This document shows positions 6,365 through 14,101 of a DNA stretch of 24,868 nt, piece after piece (the first letter of the stretch is position 1; the number at the start of each line of letters is the position of its first letter). The notes below the pieces were generated by a model. That model was not told the origin of the DNA. It did not search any database and saw only the letters and a list, made by a program, of their open reading frames with translations. Position numbers and translations under genes: made by a program. Source of the DNA: JBBQSN01 sp038213835 (GTDB lineage: Bacteria > Actinomycetota > Actinomycetes > Actinomycetales > CAWJMD01); the NCBI GenBank assembly GCA_038213835.1, contig JBBQSN010000032.1, forward strand, positions 1-24,868, given 5' to 3'.

Positions 6365-8200
6365 ATGAGCTCCGCGACCCGGACGACCGCCCGCCCCACC
6401 GGCGCCGACGCCTGGTGGCGCGGTGCGCAGGCCCCGCGCAGCCTGGCCGACCTGGTCGTCCACCACGCCGTGACCGACCCCGACCTGCGGCTGCTGTCGC
6501 GCCGCGACGGTGCGTCCTGGGTGGCCGTGACGGCGGCCGAGTTCCGGCTCGAGGTCGAGGAGGTGGCCAGCGGCCTGGTCGCCGCCGGTGTGCAGCCCGG
6601 AGACCGCGTCGCCCTGATGTCCAAGACCCGGTACGAGTGGACGCTGGTGGACCTCGCGATCTGGGCCGCGGGAGCCGTGGGCGTCCCCGTCTACGAGAGC
6701 TCGTCGGCCGAGCAGCTGCGCTGGATCCTGCAGGACTCCGCGGCCGTCGCCATCGTGGTCGAGCACCACGGCCACGAGGCGTTGCTCGCCGAGGCGCGCG
6801 AGGGTCTCGAGGGCAGCGGCCCCGCGCACCACTGGGTGCTCGACGCCCGCACCCCCGAGCTGACCCTGGACGCGTTGCGCCGCGGCGGGTCCGACGTCCC
6901 GGCCGAGGAGCTCGAGGCGCGCCGCGCCGGACTGGACCGGGGCACTCTCGCCACGCTGATCTACACCTCCGGCACCACAGGGCGCCCGAAGGGCGTCGAG
7001 CTCACGCACGGCAACTTCCTCGACGAGGTGTCGTCGGCGATCGAGTTCCTGCCCGAGCTGTTCGAGGACCCGGACGCCTCGACCCTGCTGTTCCTCCCGC
7101 TCGCGCACGTGTTCGGACGGATGATCCAGGTGGCCGTCGTGCAGATGGGCGTGCACACGGGCCACAGCGACATCGCCCGCGTCACCCAGGACCTCGCCAC
7201 CTTCTCGCCCACGTTCGTGCTCGCCGTGCCGCGGGTGTTCGAGCGGGTCTTCGACAGCGCTCGGCGCAAGGCGGTGGCGGGCGGCAAGGAGAAGGTCTTC
7301 GACGCCGCCGCGCAGACCGCGATCGACTGGAGCCGGGCCCACGACCGCGGCCGTCCCGGCCCGGTGCTGCGTGCCAAGCACGCGCTGTTCTCCCGGCTGG
7401 TCTACGGCAAGATCCTGGACGCCCTGGGCGGCAGGGCGCAGTGGGCCGTCTCCGGAGGGGCGGCGCTCGGCGAGCGGCTCGGCCACTTCTTCCGCGGCAT
7501 CGGGGTCACAGTGCTCGAGGGCTACGGGCTCACCGAGACCACCGCCGCGACCACGGTGAACACCCGCGCCGGCCAGCGGATCGGGTCGGTCGGCCGTCCC
7601 TTGCCCGGGTTCGGGGTGCGGGTCGCCGGCGACGGCGAGGTGCTGATCCGTGGCGGCCACGTCTTCACCCGCTACCGGGGCGACGACGCCGCCACCTCCG
7701 AGGCGATGCGCGACGGCTGGTTCGCCACCGGCGACCTCGGGTCCGTCGACGTCGACGGCTACCTCACCATCACCGGGCGCAAGAAGGAGATTCTGGTCAC
7801 GTCCGGGGGCAAGAACGTCTCCCCGGGCCCCCTCGAGGACGTCGTCCGCTCGAACCCGCTGGTCAGCCAGGCGCTCGTCCTCGGCGACGACCGGCCGCAG
7901 ATCACCGCCCTGGTCACCCTGGACCCGGACGGTGTGGCGGCGTGGCTCGAACAGCACGGCCGGCCGCCGACGCCCGTGGCCGAGCTCACCGACGACCGGG
8001 ACCTGCTGGCCGTGGTCAAGGCATCCGTCGACGAGGCCAACCGGGGCGTCTCGTCGGCGGAGGGGATCAAGAAGTTCCGGGTCCTGGCCGTGGACTGGAC
8101 CGAGGCGGGCGGCCACCTGACCCCGAGCCTGAAGATGAAGCGCGCCGTGATCATGCGCGACTTCGCCGCCGACGTGGAGGCGCTCTACCCGCGGCACTGA
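6365..8200 (+). CDS. Long-chain fatty-acid-CoA ligase (FadD15-like)
   Basis: 611 residues, typical for the actinobacterial FadD15/eukaryote-like ACSL group. It activates long-chain fatty acids with ATP to acyl-AMP and then acyl-CoA, for beta-oxidation or lipid synthesis. The P-loop YTSGTTGRPKG is at residues 200-210, the adenine/fatty-acid motif GYGLTETTA starts at 386, and GWFATGDLG and the hinge GRKKEILVTSGGKNVSP follow near 455-490. The C-terminal catalytic lysine is in LTPSLKMKR near residue 590. All catalytic motifs are intact. The start is fixed by the -10 box seven bases upstream. A hairpin at 8285-8317 separates it from the convergent DUF2383 gene. Confidence 0.93.
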   Translation: MSSATRTTARPTGADAWWRGAQAPRSLADLVVHHAVTDPDLRLLSRRDGASWVAVTAAEFRLEVEEVASGLVAAGVQPGDRVALMSKTRYEWTLVDLAIWAAGAVGVPVYESSSAEQLRWILQDSAAVAIVVEHHGHEALLAEAREGLEGSGPAHHWVLDARTPELTLDALRRGGSDVPAEELEARRAGLDRGTLATLIYTSGTTGRPKGVELTHGNFLDEVSSAIEFLPELFEDPDASTLLFLPLAHVFGRMIQVAVVQMGVHTGHSDIARVTQDLATFSPTFVLAVPRVFERVFDSARRKAVAGGKEKVFDAAAQTAIDWSRAHDRGRPGPVLRAKHALFSRLVYGKILDALGGRAQWAVSGGAALGERLGHFFRGIGVTVLEGYGLTETTAATTVNTRAGQRIGSVGRPLPGFGVRVAGDGEVLIRGGHVFTRYRGDDAATSEAMRDGWFATGDLGSVDVDGYLTITGRKKEILVTSGGKNVSPGPLEDVVRSNPLVSQALVLGDDRPQITALVTLDPDGVAAWLEQHGRPPTPVAELTDDRDLLAVVKASVDEANRGVSSAEGIKKFRVLAVDWTEAGGHLTPSLKMKRAVIMRDFAADVEALYPRH

Positions 8201-8284
8201 CCGCCGCGACCAGGAACGAGCTGGTGGCCTCGCTGCCGACGGTCGTCCAGGTGGCGCCGGTGTCGGGCCGAGCGAGGGTGACGG

Positions 8285-8317
8285 CGGCGGCAGCCCGAGC
8301 GGTTCGAGCTGCCGCCG
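8285..8317. terminator. Bidirectional terminator-like hairpin
   Basis: CGGCGGCAGC (8285-8294) and GCTGCCGCCG (8308-8317) form a perfect ten-pair stem; the loop can add a CGA/TCG inner stem. It lies between the convergent acyl-CoA ligase and DUF2383 genes. It lacks a T-run, as is common for actinobacterial terminators. Confidence 0.6.
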
Positions 8318-8321
8318 ACGT

Positions 8322-8765
8322 TCACGCCGACTCGTGCAGCGCCTTCACCTCGGCGCGCGCGGCCACGACAGCCTCGTGCTGACGCTGCACCACCGCGCGG
8401 AAGCCATCGCTGAGGTCGGCCTCCAGCGCCTTCTCGTACTCGGAGACCGAGTGGTCCTCGCCCGTCACGGCCGCCCCTAGAACTCCCTGGGGGTCGTCAC
8501 CGGTCACGGCGTCCTTGAGGGACAACCACCCACGGTGCACGGCCGCCACCGCCGACCCGCCGCGGTCGACGTCGTCCCCGTACTCGTGGCCCAGCTGCAC
8601 GATCTCGTCGGCGAACCCGGCTCGCTGCTGCGCGAGCTTGGCCATGGTCTGCGCCCACGCGTCGTGCTCGTCCCCGGACAGCCTCTCGGCCGCCGTGCGG
8701 TACCCCTCCTGGCCGTCCTTGAGCGTCTGCACCAGGTCCTTCGCGACCGTCTCGTCCGCCGACAT
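8322..8765 (-). CDS. PA2169-type four-helix-bundle protein (DUF2383)
   Basis: 147 residues. The ATG at 8763-8765 has GAGAGGAG six bases upstream, a very strong Shine-Dalgarno. The protein is entirely helical and charged: DLVQTLKDGQEGYRTAAERL, AWAQTMAKLAQQRAGFADEI, a GWLSLKDAVTGDD segment, then EDHSVSEYEKALEADL. This is the arrangement of the ferritin-like DUF2383 family, in which helix pairs carry E..H and H..E residues. Members are often linked to general stress or stationary phase, without an established activity. The gene stands alone on the minus strand, downstream of the broken kinase gene. Confidence 0.85.
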   Translation of the reverse strand: MSADETVAKDLVQTLKDGQEGYRTAAERLSGDEHDAWAQTMAKLAQQRAGFADEIVQLGHEYGDDVDRGGSAVAAVHRGWLSLKDAVTGDDPQGVLGAAVTGEDHSVSEYEKALEADLSDGFRAVVQRQHEAVVAARAEVKALHESA

Positions 8766-8794
8766 CGTCGTCTCCTCTCGTGGATGGTGACCAC

Positions 8795-8800
8795 ACGCTA
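8795..8800 (-). promoter_or_regulatory. -10 box of the DUF2383 gene
   Basis: Read on the minus strand this is TAGCGT, fitting TANNNT. It would start transcription near 8788, giving a 5' leader of about 23 bases that holds the strong Shine-Dalgarno. It overlaps the last codons of the degraded kinase frame. No convincing -35 box is visible. Confidence 0.4.
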
Positions 8801-9525
8801 GGTCGGTTCCGCCGCTCCCGCGCGGCCATGCGTCCTGCCGAGGCGCGGTGCCGACGGCCCGGGCGCCCAAGGCCAGGTCGTCACCACGTCGGCGCGACCG
8901 GCCGGGTCGCGCTCGTCCAGGTACAGCTGTTGACCGGCTCGGTGGCGCCTGTTGGCGGGGTGGTCCGGGTCGGCCGGCCAGCCGTCTCGAACGGCCATCC
9001 GCCGGAACGTCTCGGCGAACGGGACGTCGATGAACACGACGAGGTCGAACCGGCCGTCGAGGCCAGGGCGTTGCAGGAAGATGCCGTCGACCACGAGCAC
9101 CTCGTCGTCAGCGGCCTGCCGCCAGCGGTGCGGGAGCCGACGATCGGTCTCGACGTCGTGCGCCGCTGCCACGTAGCGCCCGTCGCCGTCGGGGGCGAAC
9201 GGTGCCAGCAGGCTCGCGACGAGCGCCTCGTCTTCGTCGGAGTCCCGGTAGAAGCCCTCGGGGTCCTCACGTCCCCGCGCGTGCCGCTCGGCGGCCGGTC
9301 GGTGGGAGCCGTCCTCGCTCACCGCGACGGCCGGACGGCAACGATCGTGGACGCCCGCCCCCAGGCCCGCGGCGAGCGTGGTCTTGCCGGACCCGTCCGC
9401 CCCGTCGATCCCGACCCGGCACCGCTCCCCCGGTGGCAGGCCACCACGCGGGCGACGAGGCGGTCCAGGCCGCCCGGGTGGGTGGGGTCGCCAGGCTCGG
9501 ACCGCGTGCTCAGGTCGGGCGCCAC
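8798..9525 (-). pseudogene. Frameshifted uridine-kinase-like P-loop kinase
   Basis: Two frames together give one recognisable kinase. From a GTG at 9523-9525 the frame reads GGLDRLVARVVA and then, after one missing base near 9437-9442, the neighbouring frame continues LPPGERCRVGIDGADGSGKT and on to 8798. Restoring GCCTG to GCCCTG gives an unbroken VVALPPGERC. Downstream family marks are HARGREDPEGFYRDS, LLVVDGIFLQRP-like EVLVVDGIFLQRP and VFIDVPFAETFRRM. The normally conserved S.DDFHRP reads SEDGSHRP, so a catalytic-region Asp and a Phe are changed. The end after ADVV may also be shifted, because a DLALGARAV continuation lies in another frame. The adjacent gene is also broken, which argues for decay, although the single-base shift alone could be a sequencing error. 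Confidence 0.7.
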
Positions 9526-9526
9526 G

Positions 9527-10095
9527 GTGCCAGCCGAGGCCGCCGGTCCAGTGGTCACCGCGGCGCAGGTGGCCGACCACCGTGCGCTCCAGCGAGGTCC
9601 GCTGAGGGAGGGCGTCATCGAAGAAGGACCACCGCCCGCTGGGTCGAGGCGTCGCACCCGGCCGGGGTGAACGGGCCGCAGTAGTCCGGGATGTGGCAGC
9701 CCAGGGCCAGCCTGGCGTGCACCGCAGGCCCGTGCGCCGCGACACCGGCGGCGTCGGCCGCCGACAGCGGGCGCTCCCACTGCAGCAGGCCGAGCTGGAC
9801 GATCCGCCCTCGCGGGTGGAGGGCGAGCCACCCGGCGTTGACGCACCGCCCGCCGTGGCCGTGCCTGCGTCGGGTGTGGGTCAGGTGCCGTCCGACGTCG
9901 GCGCGGCGGCCACCATCGCCAGCAGTGACGTCGACGTGCGGGACACCGAGTCCAGCAGCGCGTCGACGAGGGCGTGCCCGGTGGCAGGGCGACGTCGGCG
10001 GGCTCGACCGCGGCCAGGGCGTCGAGCCACTCCCGCAGCGCCGCGTCCCCCCGGAGCAGGTCGAGGGCGAACGGCGCCTCGGGCCCCCTGGGAGG
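9527..10095 (-). pseudogene. Degraded acyltransferase (NAT_N / GNAT_C type)
   Basis: Pieces in three frames follow the order of the actinobacterial acyltransferase family with NAT_N and GNAT_C domains (formerly DUF5596). They are LRGDAALREWLDALAAVEPADV near 10000-10090, ADVGRHLTHTRRRHGHGG, WLALHPRGRIVQLGLLQWER and GCHIPDYCGPFTPAGCDAS at about 9640-9890, and DALPQRTSLERTVVGHL with GDHWTGGLGW at 9527-9610. From memory of the family, the stretch that normally carries SWLLDP and SNIVRFQRRF, some 60-70 residues, is missing between CDAS and DALPQRTS, and another block is missing after the N-terminal piece. No start codon precedes the first piece, which abuts the stop of the aldo/keto reductase. Multiple deletions plus frameshifts make this a true relic. 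Confidence 0.65.
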
Positions 10096-10104
10096 CGCCC
10101 CACG

Positions 10105-11148
10105 TCACGAGTCCGCGGGCCCTCCTGCGAGGACGTCGTCCAGGGTGGACAGGTCGTCGGCGGTGGGCTGCCAGCGGCCGGCAGCGACGTTGGCGAGGAC
10201 CTGCTCCGGACAGGTGGCGCCGGCGATGACCGAGCCGACGGCGGGCTGGGCGGCCAGGCCGCCGATCGCGACGTCGAGCATCGAGATGCCGCGCTCGTCG
10301 GCGAACCGGCCGATCGCCTCGATCCGGTCGAAGTCGGCGGCGGCGAGCCGCTCCGGACGCGAGGCCAGCCGGGTGCCGTCGGGGGCGTCGCTGCCGCGCC
10401 GGTACTTGCCGGTCAGCAGCCCGGAGGCCAGGGGGAAGTACGGCAGCAGGCCCACGCCGACGGCCTCGCAGGCGGGCACGACCTCGGTCTCGACGTCGCG
10501 CTCGAGCAGCGAGTAGTGGTTCTGCGCCGAGACGAACGGGGTGAGCCCGCCGGTGCGCGCCGTCCAGTCGGCGTCGACGACCTGCCAACCGGTGAAGTTC
10601 GAGCTGCCGACGTACCGGACCTTGCCCTCCAGGACCAGCTCGTGTAGCGCAGCGAGTGTCTCCTCGACCGGCGTCAGCGGGTCGGGGGCGTGGATCTGGT
10701 AGAGGTCGATCCAGTCGGTGCCGAGCCGGCGCAGGCTGGCCTCGATCGCGGTGCGAACGTACCGGCGCGAGCCGCGGGCACCCCAGTCCGGGCCGTTGAC
10801 GCCCTGCATGTCCATGCCGAACTTGGTGGCCACGAGCACCTCGTCGCGTCGGCCGCCGAGGGCCTTCCCGAGCAGCTCCTCGCTGTGGCCCGGGGTGCCG
10901 CCGTAGATGTCGGCGGTGTCGAACAGGGTGATGCCGGCGTCGATTGAGGTACCGACCACCGCGTCGGTGCCGGCGGCGTCGATGCGCCCGCCGAAGTTGT
11001 TGCAGCCGAGGCCCACCACCGACACCGTCAGGCCGCTGGCCCCCAGGCGGCGGTACCCAGGATCGGCGTAGGTGGCGAGACTGGCACTCTGTCCTCCAGG
11101 GGTGGGCGTGGCTGCTCCGGACGTATGATCGGTGGAGGTCTGCGTCAC
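10105..11148 (-). CDS. Aldo/keto reductase
   Basis: 347 residues from the GTG at 11146-11148. It is a TIM-barrel NADPH-dependent reductase of aldehydes and ketones, of the YhdN/Tas-like group common in actinobacteria. The catalytic tetrad is complete: D77 and Y82 in LFDTADIYG, K109 in VATKFG and H153 in LYQIHAPD. The cofactor side shows NFTGWQV, AQNHYSLLERD and PYFPLASGLLTGKY, and the C-terminal end shows GATCPEQVLANV. The first 30 residues are Thr/Pro/Gly-rich, so the true start could be later. It is divergent from the secreted peptidase gene and lies upstream of the decayed acyltransferase on the same strand. Its physiological substrate is unknown. Confidence 0.92.
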   Translation of the reverse strand: MTQTSTDHTSGAATPTPGGQSASLATYADPGYRRLGASGLTVSVVGLGCNNFGGRIDAAGTDAVVGTSIDAGITLFDTADIYGGTPGHSEELLGKALGGRRDEVLVATKFGMDMQGVNGPDWGARGSRRYVRTAIEASLRRLGTDWIDLYQIHAPDPLTPVEETLAALHELVLEGKVRYVGSSNFTGWQVVDADWTARTGGLTPFVSAQNHYSLLERDVETEVVPACEAVGVGLLPYFPLASGLLTGKYRRGSDAPDGTRLASRPERLAAADFDRIEAIGRFADERGISMLDVAIGGLAAQPAVGSVIAGATCPEQVLANVAAGRWQPTADDLSTLDDVLAGGPADS

Positions 11149-11413
11149 ACCAGCACCCTACGACCCTCAGGTCGGCCGCTCGACCGGCCGAAGGAACCAA
11201 GGACGGCGCGCGCTCGTCGGTCCAGGGGCAGGATCTGACCGATCTGTTCGTCGGCGCGCCCATCCGCGCCGGGGTCCGTACCGAAGCACCGTAGGTGCCG
11301 CGGTCGACAGGCGCGACGACGAGGCAGGACGCGAGAACGACGGACAGGACCGAGACCGAGGCACGACGAACCGTGCGCACCGAGACGACACCGAGACGAC
11401 GAAGGCCGAGAAG
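11149..11413. promoter_or_regulatory. Divergent intergenic region of aldo/keto reductase and peptidase genes
   Basis: These 265 bases must hold both promoters. No convincing -10/-35 pair was found. A direct repeat ACCGAGACGAC occurs twice in tandem (about 11379-11400) shortly before the peptidase start. A cyclic-di-AMP (ydaO) riboswitch, which often precedes actinobacterial wall hydrolase genes, was looked for and not seen. Confidence 0.3.
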
Positions 11414-12784
11414 TTGACCCAGTCGAACCAGCTGGTTGACCGGCGCCGCACCCGCTGGCACCGGACGCTGATCGCTGCTGCGGCCGCGCCCCTCGTGGTG
11501 GCCACGCTGCTGCTCGCGCCCGCGGCGATGGCCGCGCCGGCCGCTGGTGAGCCGGTCCCCACCGCGCCGGTCGCCGGTGAGCAGGACGCCGGTGAGCAGG
11601 ACGGCGGTGAGCAGGACGGCGGTGAGGTGGTCCCCACGGACCCCACGGGCGAGCACGTCCCCACCGCCGAGGAGCTCGCCGAGCAGACGGCCGAGGCCGA
11701 GCGGCTGGCCGGCGAGGTCGAGAACACCGCGGACGCCCTCGCCGGTGCGCGCTCGAAGATCGACGACCTCAGCGAGTCGGCAGAGGCCGCCCTCGACTCC
11801 GAGCGTGCGGCGCAGCGGGCCCAGGCCCAGGCCGAGAGCGAGCGTTCCCGCCAGGAGCTGCGGCTGCAGGCCGCCACCGCGCTGGTCGAGTCCCGCAAGG
11901 GCGAGCTCGGGCGATGGGCGGCCCAGACCTACCGGCACGGCGGCTCGATGGGCGACATCGAGAACTACCTGACCCTGCTGCAGTCCGACAGCTCCGACGA
12001 CCTCGGCCAGCGGGTCCAGATGCTCGACCTCGTCGGTCGCTGGCGCGGGTCCGTGGTCGACACGGTCGAGGAGGCCGAGGAGGTCCAGACCGACGCCACG
12101 ACGAAGTCCGCCGCCGCCGCCGAGGCCGCCGTCGTGGCCGCGGCGCAGGCGGTCCAGGCCCGCACCGAGGCAGCCGCCGCGCTGGGCGAGCAGCAGTCCC
12201 AGGTCGCGCTCTACGGCGCCCTGCTGCGCAAGGTCGAGGGCGAGGCCGTCGAGGCCGACGAGAAGACCGAGGAGATGGCGCGCGTGCGCGCCGAGGCGGA
12301 GCAGCTGCGGCTGGCCGCCCAGGCCGCCGCCTTCCGCGACAACCGGATCACCGGGGCCATCGGCGACTGCACGGGCCTGCCGACCGAGGGCTACGCCAAC
12401 GGCGCCATCCCCGTGGTCGCACTCTGCCCGCTGTTCGCAGCACCCGGCCACCGGCTCCGCGCCGACGCCGCGTTCGCGTTCAACTCCCTGAGCGAGGCCT
12501 ACGCGGTCGAGTTCGGCACCCCGATCTGCGTCACCGACTCGTACCGCACGTTCGAGGGGCAGGTGGCCGTGCGCGCCGCCAAGCCGACCCTGGCCGCGGT
12601 GCCGGGCACGAGCAACCACGGCTGGGGCACGGCGGTCGACCTGTGCGGCGCCATCCAGACCTTCGGCTCGCCGCAGCACCTGTGGATGCGCCAGAACGCA
12701 CCGCTCTACGGCTGGTTCCACCCGCAGTGGGCCCAGCAGGCCGGCAGCAAACCGGAGGCCTGGCACTGGGAGTTCGGCGCCTGA
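11414..12784 (+). CDS. Secreted coiled-coil M15 (VanY-type) D,D-carboxypeptidase
   Basis: 456 residues from the TTG at 11414, chosen because GAAGG lies about eight bases upstream and it places the Arg-rich n-region directly before a signal peptide (residues 10-40, cleavage near AMA/AP). A small acidic repeat EQDAGEQDGGEQDGGE (56-71) leads into a long Ala/Glu/Gln-rich coiled coil (about 85-305), as in RipA- and CwlO-like wall enzymes. The C-terminal peptidase M15_4 domain (about 340-456) has the zinc set H402 and D409 in SNHGWGTAVD and H451 in the E448-A-W-H451 motif, with E448 the likely catalytic base. C320, C338, C372 and C411 could form disulfides. It would trim D-Ala from peptidoglycan stem peptides outside the membrane. 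Confidence 0.88.
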   Translation: MTQSNQLVDRRRTRWHRTLIAAAAAPLVVATLLLAPAAMAAPAAGEPVPTAPVAGEQDAGEQDGGEQDGGEVVPTDPTGEHVPTAEELAEQTAEAERLAGEVENTADALAGARSKIDDLSESAEAALDSERAAQRAQAQAESERSRQELRLQAATALVESRKGELGRWAAQTYRHGGSMGDIENYLTLLQSDSSDDLGQRVQMLDLVGRWRGSVVDTVEEAEEVQTDATTKSAAAAEAAVVAAAQAVQARTEAAAALGEQQSQVALYGALLRKVEGEAVEADEKTEEMARVRAEAEQLRLAAQAAAFRDNRITGAIGDCTGLPTEGYANGAIPVVALCPLFAAPGHRLRADAAFAFNSLSEAYAVEFGTPICVTDSYRTFEGQVAVRAAKPTLAAVPGTSNHGWGTAVDLCGAIQTFGSPQHLWMRQNAPLYGWFHPQWAQQAGSKPEAWHWEFGA

Positions 12785-12836
12785 TCGCGTCGGCTCCTCA
12801 CCCGGCGGTCCGCTGACCGGTCGGCCAGGATGAGGC

Positions 12837-14048
12837 GTGAGCGCATCAGGTCCGACCCCGCGCTTCCGGCTCCGGTCCGTCGCACTCACCGCCTACGGCC
12901 CGACGGTCGTGGCTGCCCTGGGGCACGGCGCGGTGCTGCCCGTCCTGGCGCTGCGCGCTCGCGAGCTCGGCGCCGACGTCGCCACCGCGGCGCTCGTCGT
13001 CGCACTGCTCGGGGTCGGCCAGCTGGTCGCCTCGCTGCCGGCAGGCGCCCTCGTCGCGCGGTTCGGTGAGCGGCGCTCGCTGGTCGTCGCAGGGCTGGTG
13101 GACGCCGCTGCCATGCTCGCCGCCTCGTTCGCCAGCTCGGTGCCGGCGCTGGCGGCGGCGGTGCTGGTCAGCGGCGCGACCTGGACCGTCTTCCTGCTCG
13201 CCCGGCAGGGCTTCATGATCGAGGTGGTCCCCGAGAACGACCGGGCGCGAGCCCTGTCGACGCTCGGCGGCAGCCACCGGGTCGGGCTGTTCGCCGGACC
13301 GCTGCTCGGGTCCGTGCTCATCGCCGCGGCCGGTCTGCCCTCGGTGTTCTGGCTCGCGTCCGCGATGTCGGCGTGCGCCGGGCTGCTGGCGCTGCTCCTT
13401 CCCGACGTCCGCCGCGAGGCGCGCACCGAGCAGCGTGCCCTCAGGGTGCTCGACGTGCTGCGCGAGCACCGCCACGTCCTGGCCACCCTCGGGAGCGCGA
13501 TCGTCGTCCTCGGCGCCACCCGTGGCCTGCGGATCAGCGTGCTGCCGCTGTGGTCGGAGTCGGTCGGCCTCAGCGCCTCGGAGACCTCGCTGGTGTTCGG
13601 GGCCGCCGCGCTGGTCGACGTCGTGCTGTTCTACCCGGCCGGCATGGTGATGGACCGGTTCGGGCGCACCTGGGTCGCGGTCCCGGTCACCGCCGTCATC
13701 TCCCTCGGCGTGCTGCTGCTGCCGCTGGCGACGACGTTCGGCACCGTGCTGGCCGTCGCCGTCCTGATGGCCGTCGGCAACGGGATGGGGGCGGGCATCG
13801 TGATGACGCTCGGAGCCGACGCCGCACCGGTCGAGGGGCGCTCCCAGTTCCTCGGCGGCTGGCGGCTCGCGGGCGACGTGGGCGCCACGGCCGGTCCCCT
13901 GCTCGTCTCGGCCGTGGCCGCGGTGGCGCCCCTGGCCGCCGCGTGCGTCCTCACCGGTGCACTGGGGCTGCTCGCCACCGGGTGGGTGGGCCACCAGGTG
14001 CGTCGGGTCGACCTGGCCCGTGCAGGACGCGCGAGGATGCTCCGATGA
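12837..14048 (+). CDS. MFS transporter
   Basis: 403 residues from the GTG at 12837, with AGGATGAGG close upstream. It has twelve predicted membrane helices and no long loops. The helix 2-3 loop GALVARFGERRSLVVAGLVD and the matching second-half loop GMVMDRFGRTWVAVPVT are the signature MFS loops. ARQGFMIEVVPENDRARALSTLGGSHRVG is the conserved helix 4-5 region of drug-efflux-like MFS_1 members. The substrate is unknown. It follows the peptidase gene by 52 bases, with a weak CGGTC/GACCG hairpin (12806-12819) in between. Its TGA overlaps the ATG of an 18-codon ORF that leads directly into the phosphodiesterase gene, so the two larger genes are probably cotranscribed. Confidence 0.88.
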   Translation: MSASGPTPRFRLRSVALTAYGPTVVAALGHGAVLPVLALRARELGADVATAALVVALLGVGQLVASLPAGALVARFGERRSLVVAGLVDAAAMLAASFASSVPALAAAVLVSGATWTVFLLARQGFMIEVVPENDRARALSTLGGSHRVGLFAGPLLGSVLIAAAGLPSVFWLASAMSACAGLLALLLPDVRREARTEQRALRVLDVLREHRHVLATLGSAIVVLGATRGLRISVLPLWSESVGLSASETSLVFGAAALVDVVLFYPAGMVMDRFGRTWVAVPVTAVISLGVLLLPLATTFGTVLAVAVLMAVGNGMGAGIVMTLGADAAPVEGRSQFLGGWRLAGDVGATAGPLLVSAVAAVAPLAAACVLTGALGLLATGWVGHQVRRVDLARAGRARMLR

Positions 14049-14101
14049 GCGAGCGAATCATCAGGCACAGCGCGGTGCGAGCGCCGCGGGACGAGCCGTG
14101 A
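14045..14101 (+). CDS. Possible 18-codon coupling peptide
   Basis: ATG at 14045 overlaps the TGA of the MFS gene (ATGA). The ORF of 18 codons, MSERIIRHSAVRAPRDEP, ends in a TGA that overlaps the GTG start of the phosphodiesterase gene (GTGA). It has no recognisable homology. It may be a translated linker that carries ribosomes from one gene to the next, or it may just be an interspersed repeat element that happens to be open. The evidence is only the double overlap. Confidence 0.25.
   Translation: MSERIIRHSAVRAPRDEP

Noticed and set aside
4312..6624. A 770-codon open frame on the minus strand across ppgK and pirin
   Set aside because: It is antisense to two intact, recognisable genes, has Arg/Gly/Asp/His-rich low-complexity composition, and resembles no family. 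Long antisense frames are expected in such GC-rich DNA.
11149..11413. ydaO/cyclic-di-AMP riboswitch upstream of the wall peptidase gene
   Set aside because: The characteristic conserved purine-rich and GGGAA-type blocks are absent.
12806..12819. CGGTC/GACCG hairpin between the peptidase and MFS genes as a terminator
   Set aside because: A five-pair stem with no T-run, in a short same-strand gap, is too weak to list as a feature.
9881..12889. A 1002-codon open frame on the minus strand
   Set aside because: It runs antisense to the M15 peptidase gene and in another frame through the aldo/keto reductase gene. Its composition is typical of shadow frames; both true genes have complete catalytic motifs.
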